A DNA stretch of 54,117 bases from JBFLYC01 sp040756735 (GTDB taxonomy: Bacteria > Bacillota > DSM-16504 > Desulfitibacterales > Desulfitibacteraceae): the NCBI GenBank assembly GCA_040756735.1, contig JBFLYC010000025.1:1-54117 (forward strand), read 5' to 3'. The stretch's first letter is position 1; every line of letters starts with the position of its first letter. The notes under the pieces are model-generated. The model was not told where the DNA came from, did not search any database, and saw only the letters and a program-made list of their open reading frames with translations. A program made the translations under genes and the position numbers. Below, in pieces: positions 7,863-15,842 of the stretch.

Positions 7863-8540
7863 ATCCAGTAATTCAGGTGCTGCCCAGTTTAGATCCACAT
7901 TGCCTGATATGCCGCTGACCTTTCCCAGGTTGCTGTACTGCCAGACAGTCCACCTGGTCCAACTTCCTATATCCTGGGGAAAACCAGGATTACCCTTGAC
8001 AAGAGGGTACATGGCAATCCACAAGGGCATATCAGCCAGTGGGTTGCCGGGAGTTGGATGATTAAAATTACTATGCTCTTTAATAAAGTAACTGCCGGTA
8101 TAAAGCATTAAACACCTTCTTGTTTTCCTTTGAAAATAAGTCCTGAAGGTATCTGCCCAGGATAAGAGCTCAGTGGTGGTTAAGGCAGATTCCTTTTTGG
8201 CAGCCGGCACCTCTAAATCCAATACAGGATAGATGTCTCCAAAATCTCTGCTCCCAAATCCTTTTTGCATGGTATCAATGAAATTCCTGGCCTCTTCTAG
8301 GGCATCTGCCGCCCTGGTGTTAATGTCCGGCCTGGCAAAATGATAAGCCCCTACACTAACGCCTGCGGCCCTGGCCCCTAAAATGTTACTGACAAACCTG
8401 GGGTCCACTACAGTCCGTCCTTCACTGGCTTTGATATAAGCGAATTGTATGTTATCCTTTTTGACAGACTGCCAATCAATTATCCCCTGCCAGCGTGAGA
8501 CGTCTATTCCATGCAAACTCTTTGCATTTACCCCTTGCAC
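7848..8540 (-). CDS. Glycoside hydrolase family 25 lysozyme-like muramidase
   Basis: A 230-residue protein consisting essentially of one GH25 catalytic domain. Motifs are GIDVSRWQGIIDW near the N-terminus, FAYIKASEG, GAYHFARP, and DIYPVLDLEV, which carries the acidic catalytic residues. C-terminal SWTRWTVWQYS and GNVDLN are typical. It would cleave the MurNAc-GlcNAc bond of peptidoglycan. No signal peptide is visible, so export would need another route or the enzyme acts after lysis or sporulation. I chose the GTG at 8540, seven bases after GGAGGAA, over an upstream ATG that lies before that site. Confidence 0.85.
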   Translation of the reverse strand: MQGVNAKSLHGIDVSRWQGIIDWQSVKKDNIQFAYIKASEGRTVVDPRFVSNILGARAAGVSVGAYHFARPDINTRAADALEEARNFIDTMQKGFGSRDFGDIYPVLDLEVPAAKKESALTTTELLSWADTFRTYFQRKTRRCLMLYTGSYFIKEHSNFNHPTPGNPLADMPLWIAMYPLVKGNPGFPQDIGSWTRWTVWQYSNLGKVSGISGNVDLNWAAPELLDLARF

Positions 8541-8646
8541 AAAGGTTCCTCCTCTCATGTACATTTCATGTATATTTTATTTGGGATCATTGCTGCTTGT
8601 GACAGTTTATAAGCAGAATAATTTAGTTATTCCCCTGTAAATCGTG

Positions 8647-8685
8647 TTGCATATATGTTACAGTTTTGTATACAATATAGTAACA
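8647..8685 (+). promoter_or_regulatory. Promoter with a large palindromic operator for the MazEF-like pair
   Basis: A -35 box TTGCAT (8647-8652) and -10 box TATACA (8669-8674) are 16 bp apart. Over the -10 lies a 30-bp symmetric site (8656-8685): outer arms TGTTAC and GTAACA and an inner perfect palindrome TTGTATACAA centred at 8670/8671. The position suits autorepression by the antitoxin or the complex. Confidence 0.6.
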
Positions 8686-8708
8686 GAGACTTAAAAGGAG
8701 GTATTTTT

Positions 8709-8960
8709 TTGGGAAGTTCAACAGTAAGAATTAATGATAAAACTGTGAAGGTACTTAAAGAGCTTGCACATCAAGCTGACAAGTCCTTGCAGGAAATTCT
8801 TGACAAAGCGGTTGAGGATTATAAAAGAAAGCAGTTTTTAATGGAAGCAAATGAGGCTTATGCAGCCCTAAAGAATGATCCAGAGAAATGGCAGGAAGAA
8901 ATAAAAGAAAGAGAAGAATGGGATATAGCCCTTGAGGATGGACAGGAGGAAGACCAATGA
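8709..8960 (+). CDS. Antitoxin of a MazEF-like pair (ribbon-helix-helix type)
   Basis: An 83-residue protein starting at a TTG behind AAAAGGAGG. The N-terminus (STVRINDKTVKVLKELAHQ) is a ribbon-helix-helix DNA-binding segment, and the second half is acidic and helical (EKWQEEIKEREEWDIALEDGQ), as expected for a toxin-neutralising tail. It overlaps the toxin gene by ATGA, so the pair is coupled. It should bind the palindrome just upstream. Confidence 0.8.
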   Translation: MGSSTVRINDKTVKVLKELAHQADKSLQEILDKAVEDYKRKQFLMEANEAYAALKNDPEKWQEEIKEREEWDIALEDGQEEDQ

Positions 8961-9295
8961 AACCCTCTAGAGGCGATGTCTGGCAGGTGAGCCTCAATCC
9001 TGTTCGGGGTCATGAGCAAGCTGGAAGAAGACCCTGCCTGATTATATCAGTTGACCTGTTTAATCATGGTCCGGCCGGTCTGGTAATAATCATACCTATT
9101 ACAACTAAGTACAAGGGAATTCCCTTTCATGTTGAAATATCACCACAAGAAGGGGGTTTAAAGGAGAAAAGTTATATAAAGTGTGAAGATGTCAGGTCTA
9201 TTTCCCTCGAAAGACTCATTGAAAGACTAGGCACAGTACCAGAAGAGAAATTGGCAGCAGTAGAGGAGCGGCTGAAAATATTAATGGGATTATAA
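8957..9295 (+). CDS. MazF/PemK-family endoribonuclease toxin
   Basis: A 112-residue protein with the PemK/MazF fold motifs: SRGDVWQVSLNPVRGHEQAGRRPCLIIS at the N-terminus (catalytic Arg region), VIIIPITTKYKGIPFHVEI in the middle and YIKCEDVRSISLERLIERLG carrying the conserved Asp-Val-Arg. MazF toxins cleave single-stranded mRNA at short sequences. Length and order after the antitoxin are normal and the gene looks intact. Confidence 0.9.
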   Translation: MKPSRGDVWQVSLNPVRGHEQAGRRPCLIISVDLFNHGPAGLVIIIPITTKYKGIPFHVEISPQEGGLKEKSYIKCEDVRSISLERLIERLGTVPEEKLAAVEERLKILMGL

Positions 9296-9352
9296 AACTT
9301 ACAAAACCCTTATAAAAACTTCTGTATCAAGATATCATTCTTTTGTTTAGTG

Positions 9353-9385
9353 TCTTACAATAGTATGGTAAAATAGATGGTAAGA
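9353..9385 (+). promoter_or_regulatory. Inverted repeat in the AbrB/PIN pair promoter
   Basis: TCTTAC (9353-9358) and GTAAGA (9380-9385) form an inverted repeat just upstream of the AbrB-type antitoxin gene, within an AT-rich promoter-like stretch. It is a candidate antitoxin operator. The exact -10 and -35 boxes are not certain. Confidence 0.35.
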
Positions 9386-9408
9386 ATAATCAATAGGAGT
9401 AGGAAATT

Positions 9409-9651
9409 ATGAAAAAGGTAGTAATGTCAGAAAAAGGGCAGATCACTCTCCCTGTTTCCATACGTAATCGGTTTAATCTATCAAAGGGTGATAAGCTTAT
9501 TATTGAGGAAGGAGAAAAGGAAATTCTTTTGCGTCCTGTTTCAAAACATCCTCTTTTAGAGTTACAGGGCAAATATAAACTATCTGAGCAAGAAAGTTTA
9601 ACTAACCAGTTGCTTAGAGAGAGAAAGGTCGAGAGGGAGCAGGATAAGTGA
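9409..9651 (+). CDS. AbrB/SpoVT-type antitoxin (VapB-like)
   Basis: An 80-residue protein with a swapped-hairpin AbrB domain in residues 1-45: KKVVMSEKGQITLPVSIRNRF, then LSKGDKLIIEEG. The C-terminal half is charged and probably wraps the toxin. It sits directly before a PIN-domain gene with an overlapping stop and start. It likely represses its own promoter. Confidence 0.85.
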   Translation: MKKVVMSEKGQITLPVSIRNRFNLSKGDKLIIEEGEKEILLRPVSKHPLLELQGKYKLSEQESLTNQLLRERKVEREQDK

Positions 9652-10052
9652 TGCATGGTAAAGTGGTCTTTGATGCCTTTGCTATTTTATCTTTGATTGA
9701 GCAAGGCAGGAATAGTGCAAAAGTTGCCGGTATGATTGCAAGCAATAAAGTGCAAATCTATTTGAGCATTCTTAACCTGGGAGAAATATATTATATTTTG
9801 CTGAGAAGGTTTGGAATAAAAGAAGCAGAAAAAATAGTAGAATATGTATTCCTTGAAGATAAAATTGAGATAGTTCCTGTCGACTGGGAAAAGGTGAGGG
9901 AGGCTGCCCTAATAAAATCTCGGGGAGGTCTTTCCTATGCAGACTCTTTTGCTCTTGCATTAGCTGTTGAATTGAAAGCTCCACTTGTGACGGGTGATGA
10001 GGAATTTAGAGATCCAGCTGCGAAACTTGGTGTTGAGGTTATATGGCTATAG
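9648..10052 (+). CDS. PIN-domain ribonuclease toxin (VapC-like)
   Basis: A 134-residue PIN domain. The acidic active-site residues are visible: the first Asp in VFDAFAILS, a Glu in LGEIYY, an Asp in GGLSYADSFALA and the last in LVTGDEEFRD. VapC toxins cut tRNA or rRNA with Mg2+. The start is GTG 9648 or ATG 9651, both overlapping the antitoxin stop. Only 35 bp separate it from the sigma-54 activator gene, so read-through into that gene is possible. Confidence 0.85.
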   Translation: MMHGKVVFDAFAILSLIEQGRNSAKVAGMIASNKVQIYLSILNLGEIYYILLRRFGIKEAEKIVEYVFLEDKIEIVPVDWEKVREAALIKSRGGLSYADSFALALAVELKAPLVTGDEEFRDPAAKLGVEVIWL

Positions 10053-10087
10053 AATGAAATGGATCTATTAAAAAGAGGTGTAGTGGA

Positions 10088-11809
10088 GTGGATGTTATTA
10101 AAAAAGAAGATATAGAAAATATTCTTAAGTATACCCATGATGCCATTATCGTTGTAGACAAAAGGGGTATTATCACAGTATTTAATGCAGCCGCTGAAAG
10201 GTTGACAGGAATTGATGCGGGCGATGCCCTTGGCAGACCGGTAGGAGAGATTATTCCCAACACAAGGCTGTATCATGTCCTGGAAACAGGAGTTCCAGAG
10301 TTAAACAGGCAGCAGGAACTACGTGATGTTACCATTATTACCAATAGGGTGCCTGTCATAAATAAAGAGGGAAAAATTATTGGGGCTGCGGCAGTATTTC
10401 GGGACATCGCCGAAAAAATTGCCATGACCGCAGAAATCTCAAATCTCAAAGAGGTACAGACGCTCCTTGAGGCCATTATAAATTCCACCCAAGATGCAAT
10501 TTCTGTTGTTAATGAAAAAGGCATTCATGTGATGATTAATTCTGCCTATTCCCAATTAACTGGCCTGTCCAGGATGGAAGTCCTGCATAAGCCTGCAGAT
10601 ATTGATATAGCTGAAGGAGAAAGCATGCACTTGGAAGTGCTGCGTACCCGTAGGCCGGTTCGAGGGGTGCGCATGAAGGTGGGTTCGCACAAGAAAGAAG
10701 TGGTGGTAAACGCTGCCCCAATCATAGTGGGTGGGGAGTTAAAAGGAAGCGTGGCAATAGTCCACGACATATCTGAGATCATTAAGCTCAATGATGAACT
10801 GAAAAAGGCCAAGAGATTAATCAGGCATTTGGAAGCCAAATATAATTTTGAAGACATTATTGGGGTAAGTGATCAAATAATAGGAGCCATAGAACAGGCT
10901 AAACGTGCAGCTTCTACTCCTGCCACGGTTTTGCTCAGAGGGGAAAGTGGTACCGGCAAAGAACTCTTCGCTCATGCCATCCACAATGCCAGCAAAAGAA
11001 GTAAAGGACAGTTTATCCGGGTAAACTGTGCGGCTCTAACTGACAACCTTTTAGAAAGTGAGCTTTTTGGCTATATTGAAGGAGCTTTCACAGGAGCCAA
11101 AAAAGGCGGCCACAGGGGTATTTTTGAAGAAGCAAGCGGGGGTACCATCTTCTTGGATGAAGTTGGCGAAATGTCCCTGCATCTTCAGACAAGGCTGCTG
11201 CGTACTCTGCAGGAAAAAGAGATTACCAGGGTAGGGGATACCAAGCCGATCCAGGTGGATGTGAGGGTAATTGCGGCAACCAATGCCAAACTCGAGGAAC
11301 TTATTCAAAAAGGCATGCTGCGCGAGGATTTATACTACAGGCTTAATGTGCTTCCCATATTTATCCCACCTTTGCGCCACAGGAAGGAAGATATTTTACC
11401 ACTAGTTAACCATTTGCTGCCCAGGTATAACCAGGAATACGGCCGCAACGTGGAAACTATATCTGATGAAGCTTTAGAAGTGTTACGTGGGTATGACTGG
11501 CCGGGCAATGTGCGTGAGCTGGAAAATGTGCTGGCCCGGGGTATAATTAACATGAAGTTTAAGGAGACTGTTCTGGAAGCTTGTCACCTGCCAGTTTTGG
11601 ATGCAAAAAATAATCTTAACGGGGTTGTCGTATACAGGGAAGAAGAGCAGCCCTTAAGGTCTTATGAAGAACTGCATAACAGGTGGGAAAAATCAGTGCT
11701 GCAGAGAGCCTTGTCTAAAACAGGAGGTAATAGGAAGGAAGCTGCCCAGCTCTTAAAAGTATCCCTGCGCAACCTGTATTATAAGCTTCAAAAGCATGGT
11801 CTCACCTAA
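10088..11809 (+). CDS. bkdR: BkdR-like sigma-54-dependent activator with two PAS domains
   Basis: A 573-residue enhancer-binding protein. PAS domains lie at about residues 8-115 and 125-235, a sigma-54 AAA+ domain at about 250-480 (Walker A GESGTGKE at 285-292, the sigma-54 contact loop GAFTGA at 332-337, Walker B GGTIFLDE at 351-358) and a Fis-type helix-turn-helix at 531-573. All motifs for activating RNA polymerase-sigma-54 are intact. A -24/-12 promoter lies 240 bp downstream, before ptb. Bacillus BkdR has the same place and role, so control of the downstream operon is the best inference. The PAS domains would sense an effector that cannot be read from sequence. Confidence 0.9.
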   Translation: MDVIKKEDIENILKYTHDAIIVVDKRGIITVFNAAAERLTGIDAGDALGRPVGEIIPNTRLYHVLETGVPELNRQQELRDVTIITNRVPVINKEGKIIGAAAVFRDIAEKIAMTAEISNLKEVQTLLEAIINSTQDAISVVNEKGIHVMINSAYSQLTGLSRMEVLHKPADIDIAEGESMHLEVLRTRRPVRGVRMKVGSHKKEVVVNAAPIIVGGELKGSVAIVHDISEIIKLNDELKKAKRLIRHLEAKYNFEDIIGVSDQIIGAIEQAKRAASTPATVLLRGESGTGKELFAHAIHNASKRSKGQFIRVNCAALTDNLLESELFGYIEGAFTGAKKGGHRGIFEEASGGTIFLDEVGEMSLHLQTRLLRTLQEKEITRVGDTKPIQVDVRVIAATNAKLEELIQKGMLREDLYYRLNVLPIFIPPLRHRKEDILPLVNHLLPRYNQEYGRNVETISDEALEVLRGYDWPGNVRELENVLARGIINMKFKETVLEACHLPVLDAKNNLNGVVVYREEEQPLRSYEELHNRWEKSVLQRALSKTGGNRKEAAQLLKVSLRNLYYKLQKHGLT

Positions 11810-11948
11810 AAACAGCAGTTAACCTGTTCAATAAATGTTAACCTACAAGAAAGTAGAAGCATACCTGAACAGTGGTGAAAAGTATAGTAGGAAGTGCAAA
11901 ATATTGCTTATTTGAAATATTTTGCAGCCTGTACATATGCATAAAATT

Positions 11949-11977
11949 GCACCTTTAATGATGAGGGTGCTTTTTGC
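11949..11977 (+). terminator. Terminator after the sigma-54 activator gene
   Basis: The stem GCACC (11949-11953) with GGTGC (11966-11970) is followed by TTTTT. It separates the activator transcript from the operon, consistent with separate promoters. Upstream, GTTAAC occurs twice (about 11819 and 11839) as an inverted pair that could be part of an enhancer site. Confidence 0.6.
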
Positions 11978-12045
11978 TTTCAGTTTATTCTGACTAATTC
12001 ATTGTGACACAAGGGTTCATAATAAAGTTCATTTTTGAGAGTGTC

Positions 12046-12062
12046 TTGGCATGCTTTTTGCT
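12046..12062 (+). promoter_or_regulatory. Sigma-54 (-24/-12) promoter of the ptb-bcd-buk-vor operon
   Basis: TTGGCATGCTTTTTGCT matches the TGGCAC-N5-TTGC consensus, with GG (12048-12049) and GC (12060-12061) exactly 10 bases apart. Transcription would start near 12072, giving a leader of about 240 nt to ptb that contains the repeat element at 12090-12199. Confidence 0.85.
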
Positions 12063-12089
12063 ATATTTAGGGAAATAAGATAATTAAGT

Positions 12090-12199
12090 ACATCGCTACG
12101 CCATGGGGACGGTTCCATCGTCTTCCCTTCGGATCTTCGCTGCGCTACGGTGACGCTCGAACCGTCCCCATGGCTCCGCTAATTGCTAAATTTCGCTGT
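12090..12199. repeat. Inverted-core (type B) repeat element, copy 1
   Basis: GCCATGGGGACGGTTC (12100-12115) pairs perfectly with GAACCGTCCCCATGGC (12159-12174), enclosing a conserved 43-nt interior rich in CTTCG and GCTGCGC motifs. Conserved flank extends to about 12199 (ending GCTGTAGTA). Two more copies lie at 18331 and 43063. It sits inside the leader of the sigma-54 operon, so its 16-bp stem would be in the mRNA. Confidence 0.85.
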
Positions 12200-12312
12200 A
12201 GTAAAAGCGCTTTAAACCAGCATTGGTGCTTGATGATTATTTTCCACCTGTATGGTATAGTTTTCTAAGCAGTAAAATATCGCCAGATAATCAAAGATGC
12301 AGGAGGATGATT

Positions 12313-13218
12313 ATGAAGAACTTTCAGGAGTTATTGGCAGAAGCTAAAAGTCGTGTCACTCCAAGGATCTCTGTTGCAGTCGCCCAGGATGATGATGTGA
12401 TGCGAGCCGTTAATGAAGCCCATAAGGTTGGACTAATTGATCCCATTTTGGTTGGTAATAGGCAAATGATTGAGGCTGTAGCAGACAGGCTGAATATAGA
12501 CTTGCAGCTTTTTACAATAATTGATCAAAGAGATAACCTGCTGGCGGCTAAAGAAGCAGTTGCCCTGGTACGTCATGGTGAGGCTGATATCTTGATGAAA
12601 GGGATCGTTGGAACTGCTGAGCTGTTCAGAGAAGTTCTGGATAGAGAAAAGGGGCTGCGTACCGGAAGAATTCTAAGCCATGTGGCTGTGATACAAGTTA
12701 AGGGTTATCCCAAATTTATTTTGATGACTGATGCTGCTATTAACATAGATTATAGTATAAATCGCAAAGTTAATTTAATTAACAATGCCCTTGAACTGGC
12801 CAGGGTTTTGCAAATTGACAGGCCAAAGGTTGTTCCCATAGCAGCAGTTGAAGTGGTAAATCCTGATATGCAGGCTACAGTGGATGCTGCAGCGCTGTCC
12901 AAGATGTATGAACGCGGGCAGTTTAAGGACTGCATTGTTGATGGCCCCCTTGCTTTTGATGTGGCAATATCAGCCGAGGCTGCGGCCCATAAAGGTATTA
13001 AAAGCCCCGTGGCCGGAGATGCGGACATCCTGCTTATGCCTAATATTGAAAGCGGCAATGTCATGTACAAATCATTAGTCAGTTTTGCGGGGGCCAAGAC
13101 AGCAGGGATTGTCATTGGCGCAAGCGCGCCGGTACTGGTTACTTCCAGGTCTGATTCAGCAGAAACCAAGCTTCATTCTATTGCCCTGGGTGTTTTGATG
13201 GCTGCTGCAGGAAAATAA
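12313..13218 (+). CDS. ptb: Phosphate butyryltransferase (branched-chain acyl type)
   Basis: A 301-residue phosphate acyltransferase. It converts acyl-CoA plus phosphate to acyl-phosphate. In this operon the likely substrates are isovaleryl-, isobutyryl- and 2-methylbutyryl-CoA. Motifs include VALVRHGEADILMKGIVGT, GRILSHVAV, MTDAAINI and AAVEVVNPDMQATVDAAAL, ending in VLVTSRSDSAETKLHSIAL. The start at 12313 follows AGGAGG; the longer frame to 12223 is leader sequence. First gene of the sigma-54 operon. Confidence 0.92.
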   Translation: MKNFQELLAEAKSRVTPRISVAVAQDDDVMRAVNEAHKVGLIDPILVGNRQMIEAVADRLNIDLQLFTIIDQRDNLLAAKEAVALVRHGEADILMKGIVGTAELFREVLDREKGLRTGRILSHVAVIQVKGYPKFILMTDAAINIDYSINRKVNLINNALELARVLQIDRPKVVPIAAVEVVNPDMQATVDAAALSKMYERGQFKDCIVDGPLAFDVAISAEAAAHKGIKSPVAGDADILLMPNIESGNVMYKSLVSFAGAKTAGIVIGASAPVLVTSRSDSAETKLHSIALGVLMAAAGK

Positions 13219-13310
13219 GTTTGTTAAGTGAGGGTTATGCTGCTTTATGAGGTGAGCAGAGTATGCTGAGCTAAGCTTAAGATTTGTTTCATTTTGGAGG
13301 AGAGGAATTT

Positions 13311-14369
13311 ATGAAAATGTTGGACCATTTCTCTAAGTATGACTATGAACAACTTGTGCTTTGCCAGGATCAAACATCAGGATTGAAAGCCATCATCGCC
13401 ATTCACAATACTACCTTGGGGCCGGCTCTGGGTGGAGCAAGGATGTGGAATTACGCTTCCGATGAGGACGCCATCCTTGATGCTTTACGTCTTGCCAGGG
13501 GAATGACATACAAGGCTGCAGCCGCAGGGCTGAATCTCGGCGGGGGTAAGGCAGTTATTATTAACTCACCCCAGTCAAAGAGTGAACAGCTGTTCAGGGC
13601 CTTTGGCAGGTATGTGGAAAGTTTAAATGGCCGCTACATTACTGCAGAGGATGTTGGAACATCAGTGCAGGACATGGAGTATGTACGGATGGAAACCAGG
13701 TATGTTACCGGTGTTTCCAACGGAAGCGGGGACCCCTCACCAGCTACGGCTCTTGGGGTTTGGTATGGGATGAAGGCTATGGCCCAGGAAGCTTATGGGA
13801 GTGACTCCTTAGAAGGAAAAGTGGTTGCCGTTCAGGGAATTGGCCATGTAGGTTACTATTTATGTAAACATGTTGCCAAGGAAGGCGGCAAATTAATTGT
13901 AACTGATATTAATCCTGAAGCAATTAAAAGAGTAACAGGAGAAATCGTTGCCGAAGTGGTGAAACCAGAAGAAATCTATGGAGTTGGGTGCCATATATTT
14001 GCTCCTTCTGCTCTGGGTGCAGTGGTTAATGACATCACCCTTCAACAGTTAAAGTGCGATATAATTGCCGGCGCTGCCAACAATGTGTTGGAAGATGAGC
14101 GTCATGGTGAGCTATTAATGCAAAAGGGGATTTTATATGCACCTGATTTTGTGATTAATGCAGGGGGGCTCATCAATGTTGCCGACGAACTGCAGGGGTA
14201 TAATAAAGAGAGGGCTTATAAAAAGATTGAAATGATTTACACCAACATCAAAAAGTTGCTGGCTATTTCCAAGGAACGTCAGATTCCTACTAATATAGCT
14301 GCCAACCTGATGGCAGAAGAACGCATGGAAAAACTCGGCCGCATCCGGAATATATATCTTAATAAGTAG
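13311..14369 (+). CDS. bcd: Leucine (branched-chain amino acid) dehydrogenase
   Basis: A 352-residue Glu/Leu/Phe/Val dehydrogenase. It oxidatively deaminates leucine, valine or isoleucine to the 2-oxoacid with NAD+. The substrate region has LGPALGGARMW and LNLGGGKAVI with the catalytic lysines, TAEDVGTSVQDME, and a Rossmann fold with VVAVQGIGHVGYYL. INAGGLINVADEL is near the end. Length matches leucine dehydrogenase rather than glutamate dehydrogenase. The start at 13311 follows GGAGAGG. It lies between ptb and buk as in the Bacillus bkd operon. Confidence 0.9.
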   Translation: MKMLDHFSKYDYEQLVLCQDQTSGLKAIIAIHNTTLGPALGGARMWNYASDEDAILDALRLARGMTYKAAAAGLNLGGGKAVIINSPQSKSEQLFRAFGRYVESLNGRYITAEDVGTSVQDMEYVRMETRYVTGVSNGSGDPSPATALGVWYGMKAMAQEAYGSDSLEGKVVAVQGIGHVGYYLCKHVAKEGGKLIVTDINPEAIKRVTGEIVAEVVKPEEIYGVGCHIFAPSALGAVVNDITLQQLKCDIIAGAANNVLEDERHGELLMQKGILYAPDFVINAGGLINVADELQGYNKERAYKKIEMIYTNIKKLLAISKERQIPTNIAANLMAEERMEKLGRIRNIYLNK

Positions 14370-14449
14370 AATACAAGAAGATACCAATCCTATACTTCAA
14401 GCCATTAGGATAAGGCTAAAATGAGGATAAGCAAAGGGAGTTGTTGGAT

Positions 14450-15523
14450 TTGAGTAATGAATGGCTGCTTGTGATTAACCCTGGTTCAACTTCAACAAAA
14501 ACTGCCGTGTTTAAGGGTGATGAACTGAAGTGGTATGCATCTCTTGAGCATTTTCTGGATGACCTGAAGCCCTATAACCGGATTGTTGAGCAGTTCTCTT
14601 TTAGAAAGCAGGTTATTGAGAGCGCTTTAGCTGAACAGGGTTTTGACCTGCAAGACTTTGCAGCAGTTGCGGCCCGGGGTGGATTGCTAAAGCCCGTTCA
14701 GGGTGGAACTTATCTGGTAAATGAGCAAATGCTGGCAGACTTAAGGGAATGTAAATATGGTGAGCATGCATCCAATTTAGGGGCGCTGGCAGCCAGCGAA
14801 CTCGCATCTCCATATGGGATGCCGGCCTATATAGTTGATCCTGTTGTAGTTGATGAATTAAATCCGCTAGCAAGGATTTCAGGTATGCCTGGAATTTCAC
14901 GAAAAAGTATCTTTCATGCGTTAAATCAAAAGGCTGTAGCCAGACGCTACTGTAGAGAACATAACAAGAAATATGAGGAAGTGAACCTGATCATTGCTCA
15001 CTTAGGTGGAGGAATTAGTGTAGGAGCTCATGAAAAGGGCAAGGTAGTGGATGTAAACAATGCTCTTGATGGTGATGGGCCTTTTTCTCCAGAGAGAGCA
15101 GGGGGGCTGCCTGTAGGGGAAGTAATAAAGATGTCCTTTTCGGGAGACTTTACCCAGGACCAGTTGAGGAAACAATTTGTAGGACGGGGAGGTCTGGCAG
15201 CCTATCTGGGGACCAATGACGCCCGGACAGTTGAAGAACGAATCCAGGATGGAGATGAAACAGCAAAGCTTGTTTATCAGGCCATGGCATACCAGGTGGC
15301 CAAAGAAATCTGTGCCTGTGCAGGGGTATTGTTTGGCAAAGTGGATGCAGTGATACTTACCGGCGGGCTCGTCTACAGTAAAATGCTCACAGATTGGATC
15401 AAAGAAAGGGTTGAGTTCCTTGCCCAGGTCGTGTTCTATCCAGGAGAAGACGAGATGGGCGCATTGGCGCAGGGGGTATTGCGCGTCTTACGGGGAGAGG
15501 AAGAAGCATTAATTTATAAATAA
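14450..15523 (+). CDS. buk: Butyrate/branched-chain fatty acid kinase
   Basis: A 357-residue acetate-kinase-superfamily enzyme. It transfers the phosphate of acyl-phosphate to ADP, giving ATP and the free acid; this is the substrate-level phosphorylation step of the pathway. Motifs are the N-terminal LVINPGSTSTKTAVF, the phosphate loop NLIIAHLGGGISVGAH and AVILTGGLVYSKM near the C-terminus. The TTG at 14450 lies nine bases after GGGAG; TTG codons at 14441 and 14444 lie too close to that site. Confidence 0.92.
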   Translation: MSNEWLLVINPGSTSTKTAVFKGDELKWYASLEHFLDDLKPYNRIVEQFSFRKQVIESALAEQGFDLQDFAAVAARGGLLKPVQGGTYLVNEQMLADLRECKYGEHASNLGALAASELASPYGMPAYIVDPVVVDELNPLARISGMPGISRKSIFHALNQKAVARRYCREHNKKYEEVNLIIAHLGGGISVGAHEKGKVVDVNNALDGDGPFSPERAGGLPVGEVIKMSFSGDFTQDQLRKQFVGRGGLAAYLGTNDARTVEERIQDGDETAKLVYQAMAYQVAKEICACAGVLFGKVDAVILTGGLVYSKMLTDWIKERVEFLAQVVFYPGEDEMGALAQGVLRVLRGEEEALIYK

Positions 15524-15628
15524 GACATAAGTATAACAAAGGACTTAATGGGCTGGCAGTATATGAACTAGAATTAGAATTAAACAAACTAGAATTAAAG
15601 CTACTTTGGGGTCAAGGAGGAGGTTAGT

Positions 15629-15841
15629 GTGGCAAGAGTTACCTTTCATGAAGACTGGTGTAAAGGGTGCGAACTGTGCGCTGCCTTTTGTCCCAAAAAT
15701 TTAATAAGTCTAGCTGACAGGATAAATGAAAAGGGCTATCGGCCGGCTACAGTTGTTGATATGCAAAAGTGTACTGGATGTATGGCATGCGCCCTTGTAT
15801 GTCCCGATGTGGTAATTGAAGTAGAGAGGGAGGTGAGTTAA
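15629..15841 (+). CDS. vorD: 2-oxoacid:ferredoxin oxidoreductase, delta (ferredoxin) subunit
   Basis: A 70-residue two-cluster ferredoxin with CKGCELCAAFCP and CTGCMACALVCP, each binding a 4Fe-4S cluster. As the delta subunit it carries electrons from the TPP subunit to free ferredoxin. A GTG start follows AAGGAGGAGG. The next gene begins 1 bp after its stop. Confidence 0.9.
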   Translation: MARVTFHEDWCKGCELCAAFCPKNLISLADRINEKGYRPATVVDMQKCTGCMACALVCPDVVIEVEREVS

Positions 15842-15842
15842 G

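Noticed and set aside
12223..12312. 30-codon N-terminal extension of ptb
   Set aside because: No ribosome site at 12223; AGGAGG directly precedes the ATG region at 12307-12315 and the family starts there.
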